Shown piece by piece: positions 43,090 to 57,400 of a stretch of DNA of 64,000 nt. Source of the DNA: Astropecten irregularis. Taxonomy: Eukaryota > Echinodermata > Asteroidea > Paxillosida > Astropectinidae. The stretch lies in the NCBI GenBank assembly GCA_963971285.1, contig OZ020249.1, forward strand, positions 8,928,001-8,992,000, written 5' to 3'. The notes below the pieces were generated by a model. The model did no database searches, was not told the DNA's origin, and worked only from the letters and a program-made list of their open reading frames with translations. Every line of letters starts with the position of its first letter. Within the stretch, counting starts at the first letter, position 1. The translations under genes and the position numbers were made by a program.

Positions 43090-46000
43090 ATGCGATTTGA
43101 TCATGCTCTTCGGTACCTGGGCGATTTTGGACGGTACCAGAAGATAGTTTACTACACTATCTGCGTGATGTCCATCCCAACCGCATGGCACAGCCTGGGT
43201 AATACTTTCCTGAGCGCCTCGCCCGACCACCACTGCCGCCTCTACCAGGGTTACGAGTACGACGCTTCGGAGGCTCACGATGCCGTCCGTAACTGCACCA
43301 TACCGAAGCGGGAGGACGGGAGCTGGGACCGGTGCCGGAGGTACGCCAATGCCTCCGCGGCGTCTTACGCCGGGAAGTGCGACCCAGACAACCTAGGGGA
43401 GACCATCCCGTGTGACATCGGATGGGTGTATGATTCCACATTCTACGACAAGACAGCTGTGACTGAGGTAGGATTTTTTCCCTAACCCATACGGGGTTCC
43501 TGAAGTTTAGTACACTCAGGTTAGGTTTAGAACACTCAGGTTAGCTGATACCCAGCTTCTACTCACCTATGATTTAGGTGAGTAGAAGCTTGGTACCAGC
43601 TAACATGAGTGTACTAAATTTCAGGAACCCCATTCATACTTTGCCCCAGCCAGACAATAAAATTCACGTTCATTTCTGAGGTGGAAATGCCTAGATTTAG
43701 GTTTTACTCTTTTCTTGATAACATTTCAGACAGTAAAAGATTTTAACGGTTTCTACCACCACTATATCTCATACCCTGTATAAGTTCAGGGGCGGATCCA
43801 GGGGGCGTGGGGTGCACGCCCCCTTTTCTTCCAGCAAAGACAAAATCAAGAAAGAAAGGAGAAAAAAAAACAATATTATGAGAGGGAGAAAGATTCAAAA
43901 AGAGAAGAAAAAAGAGGGTGGAGACCAAATTAGCTACCTATGATCGCCCCGAAATTCATCCGTCACTATTGAATTGGCGCATATTATTTCCACGCCCCTC
44001 CCCTTTTTTTAAAGAAAATTCTGGATCCACACCTGAAGTTATAGGTAAATTTGCAAAGATTTCCGTTTTGGGTAACGGTGTACAAGCAGGTCCGATACAT
44101 ATAAAGGGAATAAAACTGTTTTGTCTGTCTGTTTTGAAGTTTGCAACAAAATTGTATTTTTACTCTGAAATGTTGCACAAAATTCTTCTATCTGGGGATT
44201 TAAGGACTCAGGAACATTTGCTGAAAGTAAAAAATATCATTTTGGAACAGTTGAAACTATCAAGTTGTTTTTATTCCCTTTACAGGTATCGGACCTGCTT
44301 GTACACCGTTACCCTGTTTTAGATTTCTGTTATATTACCAAAGTAGTACCTTTATTATCTCTGTAATGCCCAGAATTGCATGCTTATATAACCGCAAGGG
44401 CATTGGTGCAGCATTACAAGAATTTTTGACAAAACCATTATCAGTGCGGAATCGTTTTGGGGGTTTTACATAAGAATAATGTGCGCCAGACCAAAACCAA
44501 CCATTTGCGTATATAATTATTCTGTCAAGGCCAGGCAGTTTTAAGCTGTTTGGTGAAAAGGAGTTTTAGTACTCTATGGAAAACTTCGGACATCCGTTTG
44601 TGCAGAAAATTCATTGCACGCAGTTTTAGCTGACTAATGCCTATAGGTCACATCTGCTCACATTTGCCGCGGCCGCCGTAGAATCTAAAATATCTACGGC
44701 CAGTAACAATTATAGGGTCGCCGCGGTATTTCCACGGTAACACACTGAAGCAGTACCATTGTTAGAGTTGCCGCACGGCGTATTTTTAATTTATGGGGAG
44801 AAAAAACCTGCGGCTGCCGTTTGTCCTTTGAAGTGATGACGTACGGTCGCCTTAGGGTGACCCTGCGGCGGCCGTAGGTTTTTGACAAATATCATGGAAG
44901 ACGCAAGCTTGCTGCAATGCGCCCGCAGCATACAATGAGTATGATAATAAGGGGTTTGCCATACACATCAAGATTTTTCACAATGGACATTTCAGTTTCA
45001 CAAGTGTCTATTTGCCACGGCGAACGTATGAACGAAAAGAGTTATAACTCCGCGCCAAATTTACGGTCACCCCTACGCTCTGTAAAAATTAGGGATGTGC
45101 CGTAACCCCCGTAAGGCCACCCTGAGGCCGCCGCAGATTTCGGGTACATACGGCCGCCGTACGCTAGCCGTATAGCAAATGTGACCGAGGTATTAATATT
45201 ATTAATGGTTAGGTGAGAGCATTACACACAGTCATTGCAGTGACTGTCAGTGTAGCAGAGTGCATGTACGTGTACACTCAACATTTCCGGTAACGTTCTC
45301 GGTAACATGTTGCCCCAGTATAGGGCAACACACTTGGGTCCAATTTTATAGAGCTGCTTAGCACACACAAAAAATGGCTTGTCCAATAGAACGATTAACC
45401 ACCATTGAAAATTCGATTTGATATTTTGAACATTTTGGATGGCTAATTTTCCAACTTAGTAGCAGAACATGATCTTGCATTGCGGTTTTCCTCTCACAGT
45501 TTTTCCTTATACTGTTTGCATTTGACATCCCACAGAGGGGTATATTGCATAATGCTACCCATAACTCGATGAGCTTTTTCTCACTGTCTTTAGACCACTC
45601 CATGGTAGCTGCCATTTTGTTCAGATCACATGATCACACGAGGTCATGTGGCCTAGAGCCTACTCCTGATTGGTTAATGTCGGCAACATGTCGAGGAAAT
45701 GAATGCATTTCCATTCTTTCGTCAACATTTCAGCGACAGTTGGGCGACATGTTACACAACTCGTTTTGCTCTGTGTACACAGGCAACATTTTCATCAACA
45801 AGGTACATGGGCAACATGTTACCGAAATTGTTAGCGAAAATTGGGACAGTGTACATGTACACTCTGCTTGTATAGCGAGCGAGTTCGGTAGTGAGTAAAG
45901 TTCTCGTGAACCATTTGGTCGAGTTAAAGGTAATATCATACCATGGTTTTTGTCAAAGAAATACAGATTCATGGGCAAAAATATCAAGGAAGATACAGTA

Positions 46001-49000
46001 CCAGTCATCTGTGAAAATCTCAGTCCCATACGGTGCCCACTTTTTTGAGAAAACAGTGAAAAGCGGCCACAGTATTTCTTATGTCTTTTCGCTTTCATTT
46101 TTGATCTTTAACAAATCAAAAACAGTTTGGGTCACAGGTTTTTACTCTTTTCTGGATAAATACAGCATTCCAGGCAGAAATATTTTAAAGGTATGTTTCT
46201 ACCATTACCATCTTAATACCCTGCAAGTTATCATGTAGAAAATAAATCTGTGAAAATGTCTGTCTCGGTATGCTACCAAAGTATGATACTACCTTTGTAA
46301 AAACTTTACTTTTACAACGAGAATTTTATTTCGAAATTCTCGAACGTGACAAAAAACAAACAATTATAAACATAATTGTGTAAATAAAAAGGATTGTGTT
46401 AGCACAAAAGGTAAACCATTCAGTAGTTATTTAACGTAAAACCTATAATAGAACGTGCCACGTTGCCTGTAAATTGTTTGATCACATATAAGGTAAACAA
46501 TATTTTATGTACACGACTACACGTACACAGTTTACCCTATGACTCTGTGATCAAAGTCACTCCCGTAAATCAATTCACATCTGACAACATAAAATGAACA
46601 TCGTGTTGACTTTTTGCACGTCCAAAATATTCATCCTTTGCTGGGACATTCTGGGACACAGGCCATAGACATTACCACAAAATAAAAACAATAAATCAGG
46701 ACAGTTTTCTAAAATAATTTGAGAACAAAAAAGGGATAAATTCAACTCAATTCAATTTATAGACATTTATTTAAAATATCTATAATCCAGACAATAAGCA
46801 GTATAAAAGTAAAGAAAGTAAATATATAGATTGCGGCATGGTGACAAAAAGCCGGAGCTTATAAATACATGCCTATTAACATAATGATACAATACAATAC
46901 AGGAAACACTAACAAGTAATGAAGACATAATAGACAACAAAGACTGGAACAGACAGACACAAGAGAACTTCAAGATAACAAAAAACAAACACAAACACAA
47001 ACGAATAAATATACAGGGTGTCCCAGAAAAAACACAACACTGTGTCGGGACCCATTATGTTAAAATTAAACTGTTTATCACTTCAAGATTCAGATATGTG
47101 ATATAACCATGTCTTGGCTATCACCATGTCGAATTTAAGCAAAATCGGGTTGAAGTTAGTGAAAATATGACCAATAAATTGAAAGAGTACTCCTTAAAAA
47201 CAAATTTGCATGGATAACGCGCATAGTGGTCAACACACACATAATGTGTATGAAAGAAATATGAAAATCGGGATTTGAGGTTGGGTAATTCAGTCTTAAT
47301 TTTTTCACTCAATTTTCACCCAATTGTGCTCAAAGTCTACATGGTGATAGCCAAGACATGGCTGTATCACGTATCTGAATCTTGAAGTCATCAACAGTTA
47401 ATTTTTTATATAATTTTCGACACAAGTGTTGCGTTTTTTGGGGGCAAAATTAAATTAAAGAGAGAGCACCAGTTAAAATACGATACTGATGAATAATATA
47501 AAGCATAATAATACTAGCTGAATTATAAACAAAATGAGCATTGCGTAATTGAGTAAGCTCTTAGAACAGCGAGAAGAGAATAAATGACACAAACTATTAA
47601 AGTCACATACCGGGACAACAGGAACTTTTTATAGTTTTGTTTGAATAAAAAGAAAAGGAAGATGAAAAAAAATCAGTAAAAATTATTTAAAATTAAATTA
47701 TTGCTGCGTAGCACGAGCACTTGGGTTTGAATGCATTTCACGCCCACAGTTGACAAAAGAAATTACCATTATTTTGTATCATTGATATTTGGTTTTAATA
47801 TAAATTTCACTCTAAATTCAGCATGACTAATTGCAAGCTAATCTTAATAACAAAATAGACGTAATTATTACCATTTAACAAATTAAACTGTTTAAGAGTG
47901 ATGGTGGTGATATTGTTTACTATACGTCTCATGAAAATTCATTAAAAATCAACACGACAGTGACAGATGGTAGGCCAAATGTCCGGCAGCCCGTGCAACA
48001 AGTGGGCACCATCGATTAGGCCATAAAAAAAAATTGTTGTATTGGCGTCACCCGCCCGACCCAAAAATATGCCCCGACCGTAAACATTTTAAACCAAAAA
48101 AAATAATAAAAAAAATAAATAAATAAAAATCGGGGAAAAAATAAAATAAAATAAAAATAAATCGCAAATTTGTATGCAGATTAAAAGCTTAAAAGGAGCA
48201 AAAGATGGAAACCAGACTGGTTAAAGTTGTTATGTCATTTCTTGTCTTTATTTGACACGTCAAATACTGTGATATACAGGGGGAAAGCATTTAATACCCC
48301 AGGAAAAAAAAAAAAAAAAAAAAAAAACGCCCGCCCTACCCTATTTTCCAAACCTCCGTTACGCCAATACAACAATTTTTTTTATGGCCTTATATCTAAA
48401 TTTTCAATCCAGCTTAATAATGATTAATATTCCCTTCCGTATACTTTTTTACAATGCACGTTGCCCCTGCGTTATGAACGCCGCGTATTAGGCACACCTG
48501 TTTGTAGACTTACAGTATTCGCCAAAAAATACCCCACTCATCCTCGCGTGAAAGTTTGTGATAAGTTTGACCAAGAGATGAAACAAAAATATAAAAAAAC
48601 AACAAGAGATGATTTTATGGTTTTTCGGTAGTATCATACTTTGGTAAGAAACCAAAACAGAAATGTTCACAGATTTACGTTTATGACTTACAGGGTATGA
48701 AGATGGTGGTATGAAAATGTTTCCGCCTGAAATGATGTATTTATCCAGAAATTAGTCAAACAACGACCGATAATCTTTTTTGATCTTTTAAAAGATCAAC
48801 AATAAAAGAAAAAAGAATTAAGAGATACTGTGATTGTTTTTCACTGCACAACGCAGGCACCGTATGGGACTGAAATTTTCACATATGACTGTAATTGTAT
48901 CTGTCTTGATATTTTTGCCCATGCATCTGTATTTCTTTGATTGATTTATTTATTTTTATTTCAGATTTATTTTCCTCACAGGCTGTGAAGTATCTATATA

Positions 49001-51439
49001 GGAGATTTTCAGATTTCTGACTTTTTATGCTCCCTGTCAGCTGTTTTCAGACATTTTTCTTTTATATCATTGGTCAATCTCATCCCTGAAAATGATTGGT
49101 AAAAGGCACAGAACAGCACTCAATTATTGTGTAATCCAACATGTACATAAAATAACACATCAGCGGTATAGATTTCACCAAACTCTTCGTAACTTACTAT
49201 CAATCGTAGGACTTTTGATGCATTGAAGCCTTACGTTGGATAGGCCCCCTACGATGGGTTATCCTTCGTAACTCGAGTTACGATCGATCATAGGGCTTCG
49301 TGAAACCGACCCCTGCATGCGAAAATCGGACATTCTGAGTCACGAGAAATAGCGAAAACCCGAATCAATTTTTCTTAAAAAACTTGAAGAATGGTTTTGA
49401 TCTAATATCCCGAGATTAAAATTGTTTTCGGTCTTTGTTTTGACGAATTTCTGGATAAGTACAGCATTTTAGGCGGAAACGTTTTAACAGTATGTTTCTA
49501 ACATCATCATCTTCATACCCTGAAAGTTATATGTGAATCTGTGAACATTTCTGTTTGGGTATGTTATACCAACCCTATATGACTTACAGTGGCGGGTTGA
49601 AAACCGACCAATTTGGGAATGATTTTCTTTTATGGAACGGATTATCCCTTAGGTTCTGTATGTCTTCTTCTTCGCTATCATTTATTTATGCGAGAAATGG
49701 CACTCCAATACTGTCCTTACGCATTTTTGTGGCTGCCATGACGCATGACATTATGGGTGAACCACAACCACTAACTTCATATACCGATATTGCATTTTTT
49801 CGCGAAAGTCGACCGCTGTTTTGATACATTCTGCATTCATACAAAAATCGATGGTCACGCACGTACGCTTCCTTCCAAAAATAAATCCAAAAAATGTATA
49901 TATTCCATTCTTTATGAATTATTTTTTTGTATCTTGTTTAATTACAAATTGCTGGAAGTCAAATCAGCTGTTGGAGGTTTAAAGCTGTTGGTTGGCATTG
50001 ATGCTCTGTAATTATTGTTAAAATGCCAAGGCTATAATATTTATGCGATCTAAAAACAATACAAATGGAAGTCATGTTTTGGCATAATGTTTACGGCCAA
50101 ATTGCACACACAACTCTGTGTGACTGACACGCACTGTTCTTACATAACCGTCAAAATGACTTTTGTTGTGCACGCGTACACCACGACCCCTCTCATGATC
50201 TCCTGAAATTTATTGGCTTAAATCCTGCATTCCCAGCCGAATTAGGCACAATATACACAATTTATCTAGATAATAATTCTGAGATAAAAAGCCATGCAGT
50301 CAAAGGTCCTAAATCTCTGCGGATATCGTTTTTCGTTTTGTGTGTTATCTTCGAAGGGTGCATCTTTTGAAATGCTTTTGTTATTATAGTGCTGTACACC
50401 TGATAAGCGAAACTAAACAAACTTTACAAAACAAATGACGCGATTTTAAAGTTACGGAAGCCTTAATTGACCATGAGAGATTCCACATTATTTTATTTGA
50501 TGCATTCGCTACAAGGGTAATACTACTAATCGCCACTCACCAATTAGCCTTTTAGAGATATGGTGGACACAATGGGAGGGCGCTGTTTGGTTTGGTAAAA
50601 ATCCTTTGTGGGTGCATTCGTTTAGCTAAAACGGGTCCGCCCTTACTGGGAATGGTCGTGTTTTACTGCACGAAACAAGCGAGAGAATAGGGACGAAGTT
50701 GACTGGTATCGACCCGGGGGAGCTAAACGAATGCATCCATTGTTTGATTTAAAATACCCACTTCAAACAGCGCCCTCCTATTGTGTTCACCATACTTCGA
50801 AAAGGGTAACTCGATCCAAGGAGTAGAGTTGTGCGTCAACTTGGTTCTCTCCTATGCTTTACGAGGGTTTTTCTCCAAGTTCTCCGGTTTTCCTCCCTCC
50901 ACAAAAATCAAACACGTATTCGTAATGGATTGCCGGTATGACTGGCAGCCGAGGGCACTAATGAATTTACCGGCAACCCGATTATGTTGTGGCCAGCGCT
51001 TTGTAACTTTAGAAAAAAGGTGTTTCATAAATAGGCCTATAATAATAATAATCAGTTTACATTTCGGCGACAGCACAAACAAAACTTCTAATTTTTTTTT
51101 ATTATGACCCTACGCTTTGAAAAACAAGCAATGATCTATTGTTTCTTCGACAAACAGAAAACATTAACGCATCATCTTCGCCCGCAACCCAATCACAATT
51201 CACGGAATGTGTCGACAAAATCTGGAAACGGTCGACAGATTCTGCGCATTGTGATTGGCCGACGCGTTGCAAACTCTTGGAGGCGCACTGTTCAGTATTG
51301 CAATCTGTCACATTCACAGGGGGTTTACGAAACGGAGGCTCGGGCTCATGCTCACTCATGCTCATGCTCATGCTCATGCTCAGGCTCAGGCTCAGGCTCA
51401 GGCTCATGCTCACTCATGCTCAGGCCCAGGCTCAGGCTT

Positions 51440-51488
<49 letters not shown>

Positions 51489-54400
51489 AACTTAGGCTCA
51501 GGCTCAGGCTTAGGGTCAGACTCAGGCTCAGGCTCAGACTCAGGCTCAGGCTCAGGCCCCATTTCGTGAATCCATAACGGGTATCAAAACAGAGGCTTTG
51601 GGTTGCAGTTCGTAAGTAGATTCTCTGTTTTGAAAAGGAAAACAGAGCTTCAGCTTCAATGGAATACTACAACCTATATATTTTCAGCATATGGATGACA
51701 GAGTCAGAGCCTGAGCCCGAGCCTCCGTTTCGTAAACCCCCATAGACATAAATAACCTTATTTATGTCTGTAGTCGCATTGATAAAGGGCTACATGGTGT
51801 GTCAAGGTATTCAAATCTCGTTCTCTGTTGATCTTTACCGTATGACAGTGGGATGTGGTGTGCGAGAAGGACCCCCTTCGACAGTTGTCCAAGACCCTGG
51901 TGATGGCCGGTAAAATGACCGGCTCCATGATCTGCGGTCAGCTGGCCGATTTCGTCGGCCGGAAAAAGGCGTTTACCCTGGCCCTTCTGATTATGGTAAG
52001 TAGACCTACAAAAATTGAACACTTACTCCGAATTTGAACAGAGTGCGAAGGCCATATCTGGCCATTTGGGCGCCATTTTATAGCCTAGGGCACACATAGC
52101 ACCAATTGTTGCTCAAATTGTCAACATTTCAAAAAATGTTTGACTAATGGGAGACTTTGGAGAACCGGTCTTCAAATCAACAGCGCTTGCGCACACAATT
52201 GTTGTTTTGCACGTGCATGCGCGTGCGCTGTTGACTAGAAGTCTCCCATTGCAAGCTAATCATAATAACAAAATAAACGTAATTATTATGATTGAATGAC
52301 TGACGCTCAAATTGTCAAAATTGCAAAAGAAATTTACCTGCTCAAGTTGAGAAAATGTATTAGTGTTTACTAATTTGTGATTTTTTTTGTGTCAAAAGTT
52401 TAATGAAATTTGTACTTTGTAGTCTAGTCACCCTACCAATTGTTGGTAGGATTTGTGACAGTGTCCCTTTCATGTTACATCAGTGAGGTCGCACCATTCA
52501 TTATCCCTTACTTGATGGTGTACTTGATGTAAGAATCTTTCGTACTTTCGCACATCTGTTTCGGTCGTACTTCTCGTATAAGGTCTCACCGTTTCGACTA
52601 GCCTGCTCTAGTCCTCATCAGGATACCCCATCGTCCTCATGATTGTAGTCCTCATCATCATCCATCGCTAGTATCACTTTTCCCCACCACACCAACGCCT
52701 CTACTAACACCATATCCGCCTTGACTATGGACCTTTCGTTTGTTTACAAACACTGACAGGCTGGTTGCCAATACTTTGCAGAGGCGGCCAAATAATGTTG
52801 CAAATCATTTCGTCTTCTTGACAGACGGCGTGACCAAATTCAACATAATTTGCAAACTTTCTACAGCTGTATAAATGAATAACCATCATTGCTTGTGCTG
52901 TTTCCATTACATTCAGTATTAATATCTTTCAACGTTTATGAAACGTTTATGTGTACAAATTGTTCTCAAATTGTGGTTATTTTTGTATGCCTGGCTTTGA
53001 TGGCTCGCCATAGTTTCCGCCATCTTGGTTGGCAAAAACTCTGGCTGTGACGTTGCAAAAGAAAGGTCTATGATAATAATAATAATATAATGCGCAACAT
53101 ATCCACCCAGAGGGTGCTCAAGGCGCTTACCATTATTATCTCTGGTCATCGGGCCCCACTAACGTTCCTGAAACAATCTCAACTTCCTGGGGAGTATACA
53201 GCCCCGGCTACTGTAAAGTGCACGTAGGCTCATCAAGCACACATATCCATATCTTTACCCTCAGGTAACATTTACTCCAGAGGCCAATTTCATAAAGCTG
53301 TTAAGCACAACAATTTGCTTAGCACAAAAATGTCTCGCCCAATAAAACAAACCACCATTGAAAATTCCATTTGATATTCATGGTCAGCGAACAACAGCCA
53401 AAGAACAATCACAAGTGACACACAACACGTGGAAATTTGGTTGTTAACCCTGTTTTTATTAAGACAGAAATGTCATGCTTAGCAAATTTGTGTGCTTAAC
53501 AGTTTTATGAAATTGGCCTCTGGGTGAAGAGGAGCAATATGTGACAAAGCGTCTTGCCCAAGGACGCAAACAAGCACCACTAGCCCATGGCTGGATTCGA
53601 ACCCACAATTTGTAGATTGACCACAAGATCTTGAGTCCGACACGCCAGGCCACTTGGCCACGGTACCCCAAACTATAAGGGGTTGAGAAAAGACTATCAT
53701 CTCCCCGTCTTCTTCCCATAGGTTGGAGCTGGCACAGGGGCCTCCTTCGTGACCGATTTCAACCTCTTTCTGATCATGCAGTTCCTTCTCGGTGTGTCAG
53801 CTTCCGGCACATTCGTGGTTGCCATAGTCATAGGTAACTCCCATCTGTGTTTCATTTCCTCTTTAATGTTTGCCCTTTAAAGGGTCTATGCAATGGGAAT
53901 ATTATGGCTTGAACATGTGCCAATAAAAAAACTACATGGGGACTGTGATTTTACCCACTTCCTCACACTGATTCAGGGTTAAAACATTTTTTTTTTGTAT
54001 GCTAATTAGCATTTCCATATTCATGAGCAAAACTGTGATATCATCTGGGGAACTGAGAGTAGTAACCCAGTTGATTTGTGCACAAAAGTTGGGGTTGTTT
54101 TATAGGTTTTCTGACAGACCTTTTCCTCCCCAAAGGGTTTTATTTTGCCAAATATGTTCCTTTCACTCAACTGGTGGTGTAATTTTTTTTACCAAACCAT
54201 TTCTGTAGGTCAAGTTTGCCTCTTCATTTTTTTAAAATGTTTTTTTCATTATATTTTGGCTGTTGGTTCCCTACATGAGTATGCATGAAAATCCCCCATT
54301 TTGCAAATCCGTTCAAAGGAAGACCAAATGCTGGTTTGAAACCAAAATAAGATTTTGATGCTTTATAAGCAGCTCTATGAAATTGGCCCCTCGTTATTGA

Positions 54401-57400
54401 TCGTTTTATTGGTGTAGGTCATGTAGTTTTGTGTTTCTACTTTTGGTTTATTATCCGTTGATTCAATGATTTCATTAATCGATTACTTATCATTTAATCA
54501 TGACACTTCTATTATTCGGTTACTCGATTAATGAATAGTCGATTATTCATGTTATTCTTTTATACAGCGACCGAGATGGTCGGCAAGAGCAAGCGAGCTC
54601 TAGCTGGTATCGTTATCGAATATTTCTACAGCATAGGGTACATGTCTATGGCCCTGATAGCTTGGAGACTACGTGACTGGCACACGATCGAATTGGCCAT
54701 ATCCGTATCTCCAATCATATTCCTGTCCTACTATTTGTAAGTAAAAACAATCATACCTTAATCATACATTGATAGTTGATAACCAAACCTCTGCTTTTCG
54801 AAAAAAAGAGACAAATCAATATTAATTTAAATTGATAATCAATATAAATTAATATTGCATGTTAATTCGTCCTGTATCATTTAGCCTATTTGAGAAAGAT
54901 CCTGCTGTAGGATCGAAATGTCAGGGCCTCATAACTCAAAGCAGTTTATGTAACGATTATTTACTCTGACTGCGACTTTTCTTTTTTTTTTGCATGTTGA
55001 TTCGTCCCCTGTCATTAGCCTTTGAGAAAGATCCTGCTATACGGTCGAAACGTCAGAGCCTTCTAACTCTAAGCAGTTTACGTTGCGAGTATTTACCCTG
55101 GCTGCGACTTTCCTATCTTTATTTGCATGTTGATTCGTCCCCTGTCATTAGCCTTTGAGAAAGATCCTGCTATACGGTCGAAACGTCAGAGCCTCCTAAC
55201 TCCAAGCAGTTTATGTGGCGATTGTATACTCTGGCTGCGACTTTTCTATCTTTTTGCATGTTGATTCATCCTCTGTCATTTAGCCTTTGAGAAAGATTTT
55301 ATAATGTAGCGACTTTACTCTGAATACAACTATAGGTCTATAGGTATACACAGTCATGGTGCATTAGTGTGGTGAACTCCATCATTTTGTCCACCTGCTT
55401 AACTCCTTGGTCATCTATCAGAAAATAGTCAAATTTGTTACAATGCGGGCGACTCACAATTAGTGCGCCTCCAAGAGTTTGCAAAGCGTTGGCCAATCAC
55501 AATGCATGGAATTTCTCGACCCAAAGCGCATCTGCAAAGGGTGCATTCGATTAGCTCCCCCGGGTCGACACCAGTCAACCTCGTCCCCATTTCTCTCGCT
55601 TGTTTTGTGCAGTATAGCACGACCATTCCCAGTAAGGGCTGACCCGTGTTAGCTTAACGAATGCACCCTATGATTGCCCAATTCCGCGCATTATGTGATT
55701 GGCCAACACGTTGCAAACTCTAGGAGGCGCACTATTGTGAATCGCTCATGAAATTCTTGATGCGAATCGCTCAAGGCGATTGTCATTTTCATCAAATCCA
55801 GCATTTCTACCGTATTTTTTTTGTTTAACTTTGTCTCGGTACTGAAGCATCTTGCCGGAGTCCCCACGGTGGCTGTTGTCCAAAGGCAAGGTGGAAGAGG
55901 CCGAGAAGATTGTGAAAAGAGCGGCGCAGGTGAACAACGTAGAGCTGCCAGACAGCGTGTTCTCGGACGAAGATGATAGCAACGAGACCAAACCAGAGGT
56001 TGGTCATTCACCGTTTTTGTCATGATTTTGTCACGCCACTCAACGTGCTAACTGCCTATTGTAATATTCATTGGTCGGCCTACTGAGTAGGCCTTATGGA
56101 ATGGAGAACTTGCACTGACATGCAGTAAAAGTTGTGAATAAATTTACCAAGGTTTGCACAACTTCATGGCTGTGCTTCACGCATAATCCTGTATCTACGA
56201 TCTTCATTCTTCGCTTAGGCTTCAGAACTAGCGCCGAATTTCGAAGCTAGGCGAGTAAGCGCGAAATCCTTATAGTTCAAGGTATTGGTAACATACTTCC
56301 ATACATCCTTCCTTACATACACAGATTTACGTATATAACTTTCAGGGTATGAAGATGGTGCTGATATATGCTGTATTTATTCAGAAATATTAGGAAAACA
56401 TAGACAGAAAACAATTTTGATCTCGGGGTAAGATCAAAACCAACTTTATGCTTTGTAAGAAAAATTAAGTCGCTTATTTCGCTATTTTCTCGCGAGTCAG
56501 ATGTCCGATTGAGCTCTCATTTTCACAGGTTTATCATTTCATGTACATGTGGGATCAGACAAAGTGTGAGTGCTGTTCTGTCGGTGACCTTTATCTATCA
56601 TGTATTATGCATTTAAGTGAACTTTATATGCACTCGTTGACACACAACCGATAAAAATCCTTGGTAATTCATGAAACAGGATTTCATAAGCACAGAATTT
56701 TCTGTTTCCGTAAGCGCCGATTTTTCGCTTACAGTAAGCAGAGCCGTGAGACTGGGCATAGTTATGTTTAACGCATGAAACCGTCTAAAAACTGCTTAAA
56801 ACACAGCATGTAATTATTCCTTAAAAGCATTTTGAGCATGCAAGACACCGTGACAAAGGAATCATCAAACAACGGTAATAATATATCCCATTAAAGGGAT
56901 GGTACATAATAGGTAAGACAAAATACACTTCAAGATCACAGATTCACATCAAACTTACACAGTATAATGGTGATGATAATAGGAGAAAACATCCCATGAA
57001 ATGTTTTTATCTGAAATGCCATATTCGTTGAGAAATAAATGAAACTATTTTCCGATTGGAATAAATCGCTTCGAAGCGTTTTATTATGAACGCATTATCG
57101 TTGAAATGTGTAAACAGGTTTTCACTATTTTCTCGTGACCCAGATGGCCGATTGACCTCAAACTGCTACAGGTTTGTCAGTTAAGGTATATGATGGATTA
57201 CATAATGTGCTTTCACTATCAGCAACGGTTTTGTCGCAAAAACCAGTTCTGTACCATCCCTTTAAACCAAGTTCATAATCAACGTGACTTATATCACTAT
57301 ACACGTATACAATGCAATTTACCTTATTTTTTGTATGTCTAGTTATTTATTATTCCTTTTCATTTTTAGATTGCAAGCGAGACAAGCAACGTACCGCAGA

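Noticed and set aside
43918-44322. 134-codon plus-strand frame in SLC22 intron 1
   Set aside because: It runs through a palindromic insertion in a MITE remnant and has no motif.
51104-51577. 157-codon open frame rich in Ser-Cys and Leu-Arg repeats
   Set aside because: It is produced by the GGCTCA-type hexamer array, is open in several frames, and sits in an SLC22 intron inside a palindromic element.
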